Assembly: GCA_964036045.1 (NCBI GenBank)
Contig: OZ038385.1
Coordinates: 33,735,129 to 33,799,128 of the forward strand
DNA length: 64,000 bases
Direction: 5' to 3'
Source: Eutreptiella sp. 'Long Island Sound 2002'
Lineage: Eukaryota; Euglenozoa; Euglenophyceae; Eutreptiales; Eutreptiaceae
A model generated the notes under the pieces. The model was not told the origin of the DNA and ran no database searches. It saw nothing but the letters and a program-made list of their open reading frames with translations. Shown piece by piece: positions 1 through 9,960 of this stretch. Within the stretch, counting starts at the first letter, position 1. Every line of letters starts with the position of its first letter. The translations under genes were made by a program, and so were the position numbers.

Positions 1-1
1 C

Positions 2-2193
2 AAGCTGGAGAAGTGTGAGTTCATGCAGGAGACCATGCAGTACCTGGGGTTTGACGTTGGCTATGGGTGGTGGACCCCAGCGGCCTCTAAGGCCAAACCC
101 CTGATGGATGCCAAGGTACGGCACGAAGACCCCAAGAAAGGACTTCATGATGTACGCAGTTTCATTGGGGCGTGCAACTTCTATCGCCGCCATATCAAAA
201 ACTTCACCTACAGCAGCGCCGTTCTGACGGACTTGATCAAGAAGAGTACTACTTGGCGCTGGGGCCCACAAGAGCAACAAGCGTTTGACGAGCTCAAAGA
301 CAAGGTAGCCAACGCTAAGTGCTTGGGCGTGCCTAGGGCACAAGGGGAGATTATCCTGGTGACCGACGCCAGCAATGTGGGCGGTGGTGGAACGTTGTTC
401 CAATGGCAAGCACTAGAGAATGAGGAGTTCGACTCGGCCATTTCCCAATGGGGGACGGAAGGTCTCAACCGAGATGGAACCCTCAAGCACAGCTACCCTG
501 ACGACAAGTGGGTCCTAGTACCTCTGGGCCACTGGAACTGGAAGTGGAACCAGGCCAGGGGGAACTACTCCACCTATGAGCAGGAATTGCTCGCGGGTAT
601 GCTGGTGCTATCCTCACAAGCACGACTGTTGGGGAGTAACCCTGTGGTCTGGCTGTGCGACCAAGAACCGGTCCGCAGTTTCCAGAAGGGTCCCCCACCT
701 GAGAAGGCCAAGCTACGGCGCTGGTGGACCTACCTCAGTCAACTACGGCTGACGGTACACCATATCCAGGGAGCGAAGAACGAATGCGCCAATTACATCA
801 GCCGCAACAACTTCGACACCCTGATTGGTGCCCGGTCTGAAGCGCTGGCTATGGAGGCGTTCAGCCGTATGGACGTCCACTTGGACCTCAACATGACGAT
901 GATACGCCCCCTGGACGGACTCCAACAATCGGAGTACCTGAAGGAGTTTGGGGATATCTACAAGCGCCTGGAGAAACGTCTTGAACCCCTCCTGGTCAAC
1001 CAAGACCAGTGGAAGAGGGACAAGAGCTACCTATGGCACGAGGACCGCATTTTGGTGCCTAGTGACCGAGTCCCAGCGCTGCTGAAGTGGACCCATGAGT
1101 CCAGTGGTCATGTGGGTGCTGACCGTACCCTGAGGCTGTTCAAGCAGTGGTTCCACACTACGTGGACTGACGACCAACTGCGGAAAACCCTCCAGCCTAT
1201 CGTGGACAAGTGCCCGTGCAGGTCCTGTAAACCAGGGGATATCAGGGACAGAGGTCTCTACTCGACCCTGCCCATCCCTCAGTGTGCTAACAGTGTTCTA
1301 TACGTGGACTACACGGAGATGCCGAAGTTCGGGGGCTATGACTTCGCCCTCGTGGTAACGTGTGGGTTGACCAGGTTTACCAGGGTGTTCCCATGTACCA
1401 AGCACATTACCGGGGAGGAGACTATCAAGATACTCCTGGAGGAGTGGTTTTGTGTCTATGGGGCGCCCAAGGAGATCAACTCTGATGAGGACGTACGAGT
1501 ACGCTCAGATACTGGCTGGTACAAGAGGGTCCTGAGATCCCTCAATGTCCAGGTGTCTACGGGGATTCCCTACTCTCACACGAGCAACCCCCTATGTGAG
1601 CGACAGATCCGTGTCCTGAAGGAGAACGTACGGATATGGTGCAAAACTGAACGCACCAGAGACTGGGTGAGACTACTCCCCGTCATATCCTTGATGATGA
1701 ACTCCCAAGAGAGTTCAGCGACTGGCTACTCGCCCCATGAGCTATTCCTAGGGCGCCCGGCATGGTTCCTACATGCCCCCTGTCCAGAGGATACCCATTC
1801 TTCTGTGGGTGAATGGGTGCAAGAGCAACAAGCGAAGGTGGACAAGGCCAAGGCTATGCTCCAGAGAGTGAGGGAGCGTCAGTGGAACAAGAAGAACAAG
1901 CACCGAGTACCGGCCACCTACCAAGAGGGGGACTGGGTGCTGGTGCACCACAGTCGACTACCCGCCTGGCCACGCTCTACCAGCGATGACCCATACTTCG
2001 GGCCGTACAAGATTCTATCAGTGGATGGACACCGTATCACCGTGCGGTGTTCTCCCCGTCTAGGGGGGAACCTGGTGTGCGCTGCTCAACACCTGAAGCG
2101 CTACTATGATCCTGAAGACCTCTGTGGGGAGGAGTGGGAGCTGAACGACGAGGAAATCGCCGCTCTGGACCTACAAGGGGCTGCCAGCCCTAT
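2..2193 (+). pseudogene. Outer element pol, 5' fragment: RT end, RNase H, integrase
   Basis: The frame is open from base 2, and the KLEKCEF and YLGF motifs at the start are the end of a Ty3/gypsy reverse transcriptase. RNase H follows, with Asp at 365-367 (motif TDAS), Glu in the YEQE motif and Asp in CDQEPV. The fourth acidic position, normally in the AD.LSR motif, reads ANYISR, so Asp is replaced by Asn. Integrase then shows an HHCC zinc-binding region (His in HESSGHVG, Cys in CPCRSC) and a DDE core with Asp at 1307, Asp at 1484 and Glu at 1598, a D-x37-E spacing slightly longer than the usual 35. An SH3-like C-terminal region ends near 2130. The product would nick and copy RNA into cDNA and join it to host DNA. 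The codons after 2193 up to a stop at 2284 come from the inserted LTR and are not native. Confidence 0.92.
2190..2193. repeat. Target site duplication, left copy (CTAT)
   Basis: CTAT directly precedes the TG start of the 5' LTR and recurs directly after the CA end of the 3' LTR at 19384-19387. Four bases is at the short end for Ty3/gypsy integrases, which usually make 4 to 6. Confidence 0.85.
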
Positions 2194-5139
2194 TGAAGCG
2201 GTACCCAGAACCCCATGGCCAGGTTACGGCATACAACCGGTCTCCGGTCCACTAACCCCATGCACGGCGTGTTCCGTGCCGTGAAGCCCCGCATCGGCAA
2301 CCGATGCACCGCCAGCGGAGATTTGTGTATCACAATATCAGGAATCAACAGGGTTTTATTTTCATATTGTTTCCGTCAATTTTTACGCTTCCGTTCCGAT
2401 ACTCACTGTTTTGACTGCTGGCGGTTGGTTCGCGACTTTACCGTAACCGCCAGTTTAACTGTTTATAATGGAAATTTTAACGCTATCCGTCACGAAGGCT
2501 CCAAAGTCGCCAGGAACTGCATGGATGCTTCCGCAATTTTCATAATTAATACTCGCAACCTTAATCCGAATTTTTCAGGATGTCGAAATCGGATTTTCGA
2601 CTTCGACATCCCCGCACTTGATTTGACCTCTTTCGAGTGGACCTACGTGCTTCCGTATGCACGAATCAACTTCCCTTTTATCCTGCCCTCCATTTGTCTT
2701 AAAGATATGGGCAAAACAAAGTTGATTCGTGAGGCCACTTGTGAAGGTCATATCTCGTGTTGCTTGCGAGGAATTACGATAAGAAAACGTGGGATGTATT
2801 TACAATACTCCCGACGTAATTTAGGAAGCATTATATGCCTTGCGTTTCCACACGTGCGCGCTAGTGTAATGGATCATGGTCAATTGGGTAGAGTTTGCGT
2901 TATAACTCTTTGGCCATGATATTGCGTGCGTTAAGATAACTTTCGAGTGTAGCGCGCAAGTGTTGGTGTGGCATAGAAACTCTCCTTGAGTTCCTATGAG
3001 CGATTGACACAAAGTTATGCCCTTGGAGGGGCATGACATATCGTGGTGGGAGCTACCTTTTTGGGCAATATGTGGTATGTGCCACGTGTTGTGTTGCGTG
3101 CCCATTTGGCGGGTCCATTGCTCCAAGTCGAACCCGCCAATGGACCTCATATTGTGCAAGCCCCTTCTCCATACTCCCTACGGTCAATTGCATGCCTAAC
3201 CTTCGTGAAGGGAAGCTTGTGTGGTGATCCCGAAGCGATGCGTTGGGAGCAAGGTGTGTGTTTTACAATTTTCCATATTTTCATGTGCCCACTTGGGAAG
3301 TAGCGCTCGTAACCTTTCAAGGCGCCCCAAGTGGAGCACATATGTGGGATCGAAGGTCAATGGTGTCAAGTCATTGTGTTTAGAAGGATTAAGTGATTGC
3401 ACGATCCAAGCCGGAGATATTATAATATAATTGTAGACCTTTCAAGGCACTTTTGTGTATCTTTGTGCCAATTTTGCCGTTTTTGGCTCGTCGTGATGTC
3501 AAGTGGCGACCGTATATCTCAACGTTGCGCTCAATTGACATCATGACTCAAGTATGTTATGAGGGTACACACTTCGGTGCCCAACATATCTTGGACCCGG
3601 CGAATAACTCTTCTTGGGCTTGGCATACCGTGGCTGCCATGTTGGCGATTTGGGACTATCCCAAATCATGGGCTCACTTGGCGACCCTGCCATTCCCAAT
3701 ATCGGAGGAGTTGGGCGACGCCCAAAAGATATGTTGGACCAATATGACTTGATACCAATCCTATGGCACACTCCGGTCCGAGTCGGGCATGTGCCTCATT
3801 TGCCCCAACCATGAGTGTGCGCATTTTTGGCCATTTTGAGCATTTTTCCACTTTTGCTGCCCGCCGTGCACTATGTTCTAACCCTCGTGCACGCCGGACG
3901 CATGGACCAATGGACCATATATGACATGGGTGTTATGAGTAATGGTCCCCATGGTCCACACACCACGTGGGCGAAGCGGAGCCGCCTTCGTTAAGGCGCT
4001 AGGCCAAATTGAGTATGGGCAATTTTGCCATTTTTGCATTTGTGGACCCAATTGGGATCGTCACCACGCCGAGTGGCATGGAGATCTTTGAGAGCCAAGG
4101 GCATGGGAGTCTCCGTTAAACTCCCGGTGGATCATGTATGGAATGGCGGATCCGATCTCCAAGCCGGCGTGGAGATATACTATTGGGAGCACACCGAATT
4201 TTGGCTCATTTCAGGCAGCCAAAATGACCCAATTTTGGGACTCCAATTTCCCCCTTCCGTGTGGTCAATTGGCGGCCCCATTTCTCTAAGCCCATAGGGA
4301 GCCCGGACCTAAATCCAAGTTGTACACTCAGATATAAGTCCTAGGTCCTGCCTCCTACCCTGTGAGCCATTGGTCTTACCTTGGCCGGGCGAGCCACGCG
4401 TGGGAATGACGCCAATTTTGGTGATTTTGGCATCATGACCCCACATGACTCATCCGTGTTGCCCTGATGCCGAGACCTCAGAGGGAACCAGGTTGGGTGA
4501 GGGCTCCAGGGGGTTCGTACTCGAAGGGCATAGGGTCAGTTGCCTCGTCCCTACCTCTGGCGGGTCCGGACGAGGGGTCAATTTTGGGGATTTTTGAGTT
4601 AATTTCAGTTTGGGCTGAAACAGCCCATTTTCAGCTACCAACTCCTGGGTGATAGTGGCGGGGCCATATCTCTGGCTCAGAGTGGAGTTGGGACCTGCCA
4701 TTAAGGGACCATAGGGAGCCACTGTCGGTTGGCCTTGGAGCCCCTTGGTTCCCAGGAACTCGCCTGTGGCTGGGCGGGACACCCCCCCTATTGGCAGGAT
4801 TTCAGGGTCCGGACTGAGCAGGGCATGGGTTGTGTTTGAGCCCCCGCCCCCATCAGCCACTGAGAGGGTCGGACCTGGGATTGGGATATGAGTTGGGACT
4901 GAGTGTCTATGGTCCTGTGATGCCCTTACCCCAGTCCAGTCTTAACCCCATGTGTACATATCCTGATGTGTTGCTGTACATACTTTCGTTCCCTCTTTGC
5001 AGAGTGGCAAGGATTCTGAAACGCTTTGTCACATGACACAGGCGTATTGATGCCCTTGTGAGCGTAGTGCCTTGCCTGCCTGCTCACCTGTGCGTGTCAC
5101 CGCAGCGTCCCGTGGCCGGCCCCCCACGGGAACGCGTCA
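2194..5139 (+). repeat. 5' LTR of inner element
   Basis: This 2946-bp direct repeat matches 16438-19383 at a fixed offset of 14244. It begins TGAAGCGG and ends GCGTCA. The first 700 bp are AT-rich and the last 800 bp GC-rich. Possible TATA-like stretches are TATAATATAA near 3420 and GATATAAG near 4331, but I cannot place the transcription start. A 234-codon frame at 2215-2919 is present in both LTRs, shows no domain and is not called as a gene. Confidence 0.95.
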
Positions 5140-5590
5140 AAAGCGTTTCACCGCCGCGGGGTTACCCAGCCCTCGCGTGCCACTCGGGGCCAACAACCCC
5201 GAGCAGCGCGTCGCAGCAGCGCGGCGCAGTTCGCAGCTTGCAGCGCAGCGCAGCGTCTCGCAGCGCAGCGCAGCAGCTCGCAGCGCCACTCAGCGACAGC
5301 GCCGAGTTCGTCACGGAGCCAGCAGCGCCGTCCAGAGCTTCGCCCTGACCGCGCAGCAGCCGTGAAAGAGGTGCACAGACCAGGACTCCTGCATCAGCCC
5401 CATCGGCCGACCCGGAGTCCCATCGGCCGACCAGCAAGGCCGCGTCAACCACCTCCACAACCACCGGCTGACCAGCACCAGCCGCACGCCCAATCCAGTG
5501 CTACAGCACCCTCCTCAACAACCACAACCAGTTCGTTGAGTTGAAAGAGTGCACGTCAAGGACCTCAAGATCAACTACGCCCCCGCTGCC
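5140..5590 (+). other. Leader of inner element, with GCAGC-rich low-complexity run
   Basis: This region lies between the 5' LTR and gag. Directly after the LTR the sequence reads AAAGCGTTTCACCG, which lacks the TGG start expected of a primer-binding site matching a tRNA CCA end, so the priming mechanism is unclear. Bases 5203-5305 are a degenerate run of GCAGC and CGCAG units. No ORF here shows a recognisable domain. Confidence 0.7.
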
Positions 5591-8500
5591 ATGGTGAATT
5601 GGCAAGAAGCGGGTCGGAGGTGGCCGCAGCCCCACCCCCATGTGGCGCGCCTGCTGCGCGGATTGCTGTGGGACCAGCAGTACCGCTACAGCAATCCCCA
5701 GTGCGAAGGCGGCATGCCCGGGAGCTTCGAGCTCCGCGAGGACATGGGGGAGGATCGCCTGCGGGCAGTGGAGGAGTGGCTGCGGGCGGAAGGGTACGAG
5801 TACCGCTTCCGCCGCAAGCGCTGGAGGACGTGGACCCGGCCGGACAGGCCCGGCGAAGGGCTGCGCCCCGACGGGATTGAGGAGGACGAGGACCCCAACG
5901 CCTACCCGTCGGGCGCCTCGATCAACGTCTCCCTGTGGGACGTGATCGAGAAGAAGTTCCCGGAACCGGGGAGCGAGCGCAGGCTGCAGGGCAGCAGCAG
6001 CGCGTCTCCGGGGACGGAGAAGCGTCCCGCCGGGGACAGGAAGAGGGACCGGAAGTGGCGGGAGTACCAGGAGTCCCTGGCCGCCGAAGCCGCCCAAGGC
6101 GCCAAGGGCGGAACCCCAGCCCCCAGTCCCCCACGGGCCAATGGTGGTCACCACCCCGGCTCCACCACCCTTGGCGACTACATCCAAGTCGCCAAGCAGA
6201 CCCAGGGCAAGTCCCGTCCGCTGCTCCTGAGGGCCCGGCAGGCCCCAGCAGGCCCCAGCAGCGACGTGGAGTCGGCCCACCGCGGGAGGATGCCGGCCGA
6301 CCAGGCCAGCTCCAGCAGCAGCGTCGCTCCCGAAAGGGACGTGGCGCGCGCATGTGAGCGCGCCTGTGGGGTGCCCTGCAACCGTCGGGTTGCCCGGCAA
6401 CGGGCCAGGCAGTACAGCGCTGCCGTGGAGGGCGCCACCGGCATCGCCCAGGAGGAGGCTGCGCAGTGGGCGCATGGCATGGCCATCCACGCTCAGACCG
6501 TGGCGGCCATTGGGGCCGGACTCACGGCCGTGGCCGCCCATGGGGCAGCGACTGCCCAGGTCAACGGTGAGTTGGCGGCAGCCGACGAGGAAGCCCGCCT
6601 GACGCAGGAGGCCATTGCCTGCAAGGAGGCCGAGGTGAAGGCGCTGGAAGAGGCGCTTGCCCGAGAGAGGGCAAAGAAGGAGGCGGAGGAAAGGGCCCAC
6701 GCCGAAGCGACGGCTAAGGCCCAGGAGGACGCCGCCAAGAAGGAAGCCATCGAGGCTGCGCGACGGAAGGTCGCTGAGGAGAAGGCCAAGGCGGAGGCGG
6801 AGCTGGCAGCGTTGGAAGCGCAGAAGGCGCGGCTGCTGCAGGCCCGGGAAGCCGAGGCGGCTCGTGCTCGGGAGGAAGCCGAGGCGCGAGCTGCCGCAGC
6901 CACCGCCGCCGCAATGGAGGAGGCAGAGGCCAAACTCCGCCGCGAGACTCCCCCGGGAGCATCACGAGTGGAGACCCTTCGAAAGCTTTTCGAAGGGGAC
7001 GCCTCCTCCAAGATGGCGCTGGATGAGGCCGACACGGGCAGCAGTGGGAGCGGTGGCACCACCGCCCGTCGACGGAGGAAGGGCAAGGGGAAGACCCCCG
7101 AGAGGCCGCGGAGGCCAGCGGGTGGGCACCCCCACGACAGTGACCCCTTCTTCACCGCCAGTGACGGGGATGAACGAGGCCGTCGACATCGCCAAGTGGT
7201 GGCTTGGACGGGCGGAGGCGGCGGAGACGTCCCCATTGAACCGGAAGGTGAGGATGAGGATCCCCCTCCTCCCTACCGGAGCTCGGAGTCCTCCGTGACC
7301 GAGACGCCCAGGTGGGGCGACATGGACGAGGATGACGACATGGAGTTCGGCATCACGAGGAAGCGCCCATCCTCGGACCCACCGAGGCGACCCGGCGGAG
7401 ACCCACCGGGACCCCCTGGCGGAGGACCATCAGGACCCCCTGGAGGACGCCCACCGAGTGGACCCCCTGGAGGCGGACCACCGGGCGGGGGAGGACCCCC
7501 TGGACCGGGCGGACCCGGCGGAGGCCCTCCTGGAGGACCCCCTGGGGACCCCGACGACCCACCAGGGAACGGCGACCCGGACACCACCTGGCGGTGGATT
7601 GTCTACCTCCGCAGGAGGGTCTTTGCCCTCGAGTGCGAGGTAGACACGGGCAAGGTCGAGATGGCTCGCATCTCCGGGGTCGCCGCGCGCGCGCAGAAGG
7701 ACCTGGACATCGCCAGGGCCGAGACCAAGTCGCTGACCAACGTCGTCAGCGGCCTGCAGGAGAGGCTGGATGCGCTGGAAGCCCGTGGGAGCGTCGGCAG
7801 CGACCACCCACCCCTGGAGTCTGGCTCGTCGGACGACGGCTGGGGACCCGGACCAGGTCCAGGCAGACCCCACGCCCCCGGCGGAGCCCCCAGGAGTCGC
7901 CCCAGCGCCAGTGCCCCCTCTCTCACCGCCCCCTCTCACCACAGCGCGGGCCGCCGCAACGAGCGCGTGCCGCCCGGCAGTGGCAGTGAGGAATGGCGCG
8001 ATGAGTGGCTCAGCGCGGACTACCACAACCGCCGTGCTCCACCGCGGACGCCTGTACGCCCCCGACGCCCGCCACCAGCCCCGGTGCCAATCCCCAGGGC
8101 TGGAGGACGTTATGGTGGACTCAGGGATGAGGTCCCCAGAGGAGACGTGGAGTGGGATGTCGGCGAAGGTGAGGACCTGGACCTGGACCTGGACCTGGAG
8201 GAGTTCGACATCAGCCCGCCGCGTGGTGTACGACGGGAGGCCGCTGAACGCAGCCGCCGGCGCCGTGATGAGGATGCGTACATGGATGCAGTACGGCGTG
8301 AACATTTTGGTTCAGCGTACGTGGAGGAACCGCGGCGTAGCCACAGGGACTCCATGGAGGAGATGGACGTGGCGGCCGTGGGAGTCCGTGGGCGAGGCCG
8401 ATGGGAACCTCGGTCGACCTCGCGGCCGGCGTTCATGGTCTCTAAGGCCGCGGACGCCGCCGTGTGGGAAGACTTGAAGGACATCAAGCCCCCCATGTAC

Positions 8501-9925
8501 GATGGCAACCTCCCCAACCTCGACCGCTTCTTGGAGAAGCTGGACGATTGGGGGCTGACCGTCACTGAAGACCTACCTCCCGCGGATGCGGAGAGATATG
8601 TCTTCAAACGGTTCAGGTACCGCCTGCCGGAAGTGCTCGGCGAGCTATACTTCGTGGCGACCAAGGAGGGGAAAATCAAGACCCTCAAGGACGCCAAGAA
8701 GTGGCTCAACGAGCAGGAGCGGGTGGACGCTCCGCAGGTGGCTGCCAAGCGCTGGAAGTCCATCAAGCTTGAGCATGATGGACGGGAGATCCGCCTACGG
8801 GACTGGCGTGACTTCCGAGGGAAATACACCCTCTTCCGCCGCAATGTGGAGGATTGGAACGAGGGTGACGAGCAGGCTCGCCTGCTCTCCATGCTGCCGG
8901 AAGCATGGATCAAGAGGGTCACCAAGGAGGAATCCAAGAGGGCCAAGTCCAACCACACGGTCAAGATGATGCTCCCCAAGGAGTATCATACGAACGTGGT
9001 GTCTTGGGCGAAGAAGAACGTGGCCCGGGATGTCAAACGGCACTCCCTGCGGAACGCTCTTCTCATCACCGTCTCGGGCGATCGCGAGAAGACCGCGATG
9101 TGGCGCCTTGACGACTGTGAGTTGAGCGGCCAGACCATCCGTCTGCAGCCCATCCCGGCGCGGATGAGCTGCGACGAGATCCTGGAGTGGGTTGGCGAGG
9201 AGGTACTCAAGGAGTACCGAAACCTCCACCACACCCGCGGGTTGAGGCCCGGCGACCGCGACGTCAACTACGTTTGCGAGGGACCTGGCGGGGAAGACGC
9301 CATGGACCCAGCGGGAGCCGGCGGCGATGAGACTCTCGTCGACGATGACGACGACGATGAGCCCGCCGAGGTGGCCGTCTGTGCCTTCGTGGCCAGGAAC
9401 CTGAGCGCGGGGAGCAAGCCGGGAAACTGGAAGCCCCTGCAGCAGGGTTGGAGGAAGCAGGAGAAGAGGGACCCTCGCCGCATTGGCGACCCTCCGCTGT
9501 CCTTTGGGGAGTTCATACGAGCTCACCCGCAGGGCTGTTTCGTGTGTTATGGGAGGAAGAAAGGCTTCAACCATGACCACCGAACATGCCCCGTCCACAA
9601 GGCCGACACGGAGGCTTACAAGAAGGCGCACGGGTCGAAGAAGCGTGCGCCCGCGGGTATCCGGGAAGCCAAGATGGAGGTGGACAAGGACGAGCTGGCC
9701 AAGCTGATGTCGTCGGTGGGAACCGAGTTGGCCAAGGAGATCCAGGAGATCAAGCGGAACTGGGTCCCCAGGTCGGACAACAAGAACAAGGAGAACAACC
9801 AGAATGACCCGAACAAGGACAAGGACAAGAAGGGTAAAGGAGGAGGTAAAGGGGGAAGAAAGAAGGGCATCAACGACGTTGAGGCCGAGGAGAACACCCC
9901 CTCTTCCACAACCGACGCCCCCTAG
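5591..9925 (+). CDS. gag: Gag polyprotein of inner chromovirus (1444 aa)
   Basis: Gag builds the virus-like particle that packages element RNA in the cytoplasm. I start it at the ATG at 5591, which sits in GCTGCCATGG, a strong eukaryotic initiation context; a GTG 14 codons upstream is ignored. About 950 residues of unusual N-terminal extension come first. They include an Ala/Glu/Lys-rich coiled coil at about 325-455, a Gly/Pro-rich repeat region near 595-660, a second coiled coil at about 667-733, and acidic and Arg-rich stretches. The capsid-like retrotransposon gag domain follows at about 956-1137, then a variant zinc knuckle of CX2CX8HX4C form from residue 1316, and a Lys/Gly/Asn-rich basic tail suited to RNA binding. 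Gag ends at TAG 9923-9925. At 1444 residues it is several times the usual length for gypsy Gag. The capsid assignment rests on pattern and position, not on a search. Confidence 0.9.
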   Translation: MVNWQEAGRRWPQPHPHVARLLRGLLWDQQYRYSNPQCEGGMPGSFELREDMGEDRLRAVEEWLRAEGYEYRFRRKRWRTWTRPDRPGEGLRPDGIEEDEDPNAYPSGASINVSLWDVIEKKFPEPGSERRLQGSSSASPGTEKRPAGDRKRDRKWREYQESLAAEAAQGAKGGTPAPSPPRANGGHHPGSTTLGDYIQVAKQTQGKSRPLLLRARQAPAGPSSDVESAHRGRMPADQASSSSSVAPERDVARACERACGVPCNRRVARQRARQYSAAVEGATGIAQEEAAQWAHGMAIHAQTVAAIGAGLTAVAAHGAATAQVNGELAAADEEARLTQEAIACKEAEVKALEEALARERAKKEAEERAHAEATAKAQEDAAKKEAIEAARRKVAEEKAKAEAELAALEAQKARLLQAREAEAARAREEAEARAAAATAAAMEEAEAKLRRETPPGASRVETLRKLFEGDASSKMALDEADTGSSGSGGTTARRRRKGKGKTPERPRRPAGGHPHDSDPFFTASDGDERGRRHRQVVAWTGGGGGDVPIEPEGEDEDPPPPYRSSESSVTETPRWGDMDEDDDMEFGITRKRPSSDPPRRPGGDPPGPPGGGPSGPPGGRPPSGPPGGGPPGGGGPPGPGGPGGGPPGGPPGDPDDPPGNGDPDTTWRWIVYLRRRVFALECEVDTGKVEMARISGVAARAQKDLDIARAETKSLTNVVSGLQERLDALEARGSVGSDHPPLESGSSDDGWGPGPGPGRPHAPGGAPRSRPSASAPSLTAPSHHSAGRRNERVPPGSGSEEWRDEWLSADYHNRRAPPRTPVRPRRPPPAPVPIPRAGGRYGGLRDEVPRGDVEWDVGEGEDLDLDLDLEEFDISPPRGVRREAAERSRRRRDEDAYMDAVRREHFGSAYVEEPRRSHRDSMEEMDVAAVGVRGRGRWEPRSTSRPAFMVSKAADAAVWEDLKDIKPPMYDGNLPNLDRFLEKLDDWGLTVTEDLPPADAERYVFKRFRYRLPEVLGELYFVATKEGKIKTLKDAKKWLNEQERVDAPQVAAKRWKSIKLEHDGREIRLRDWRDFRGKYTLFRRNVEDWNEGDEQARLLSMLPEAWIKRVTKEESKRAKSNHTVKMMLPKEYHTNVVSWAKKNVARDVKRHSLRNALLITVSGDREKTAMWRLDDCELSGQTIRLQPIPARMSCDEILEWVGEEVLKEYRNLHHTRGLRPGDRDVNYVCEGPGGEDAMDPAGAGGDETLVDDDDDDEPAEVAVCAFVARNLSAGSKPGNWKPLQQGWRKQEKRDPRRIGDPPLSFGEFIRAHPQGCFVCYGRKKGFNHDHRTCPVHKADTEAYKKAHGSKKRAPAGIREAKMEVDKDELAKLMSSVGTELAKEIQEIKRNWVPRSDNKNKENNQNDPNKDKDKKGKGGGKGGRKKGINDVEAEENTPSSTTDAP

Positions 9926-9960
9926 CGGAGCCCCTGCAGCCAAGGGCCCCAGCTAGGGCG
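9923..9960 (+). promoter_or_regulatory. Candidate stop-codon readthrough signal between gag and pol
   Basis: Gag ends with TAG followed by CGG, and the same frame stays open from 9926 through pol to 14947. The first internal ATG in pol lies beyond the protease active site, so protease can hardly be made by separate initiation. The 35 bases after the TAG are G/C rich and can fold: GCCC and GGGC pair around CAGCTA near 9946-9959, with alternative pairings to the preceding CCCC. A UAG plus a downstream structure is the arrangement used by gammaretroviruses for gag-pol readthrough. Readthrough here is inferred; a simple nonsense mutation is the alternative. Confidence 0.6.

Larger units (their letters stand above)
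1..2193 (+). mobile_element. Outer Ty3/gypsy chromovirus, 5' part in window (cut by left edge and by nested insertion)
   Basis: This is the left part of an older LTR retrotransposon. Its 5' LTR, gag, protease and most of its reverse transcriptase lie beyond the left edge. The visible part encodes the end of RT, RNase H and integrase in one open frame. The element stops abruptly at base 2193, where a second retrotransposon has inserted, and resumes at 19388. The interrupted frame has no stop codon or frameshift in the visible part, so the element was probably coding-competent when it was hit. Its own 3' LTR should lie to the right of 19673 but cannot be delimited without the missing 5' copy. 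Confidence 0.9.

Noticed and set aside
2194-2284. C-terminal 30 codons of the outer pol frame
   Set aside because: They are encoded by the inserted LTR and not by the outer element.
2215-2919. 234-codon ORF in the 5' LTR and its twin at 16459-17163
   Set aside because: It is open in both LTRs only because the LTRs are recent copies. Its composition is unlike a protein, and I see no domain.
5501-6700. 399-codon minus-strand ORF over gag, and others at 8795-9943 and 13583-14809
   Set aside because: These are shadow frames opposite GC-rich gag and pol. They lack domains and overlap a well-supported coding strand.
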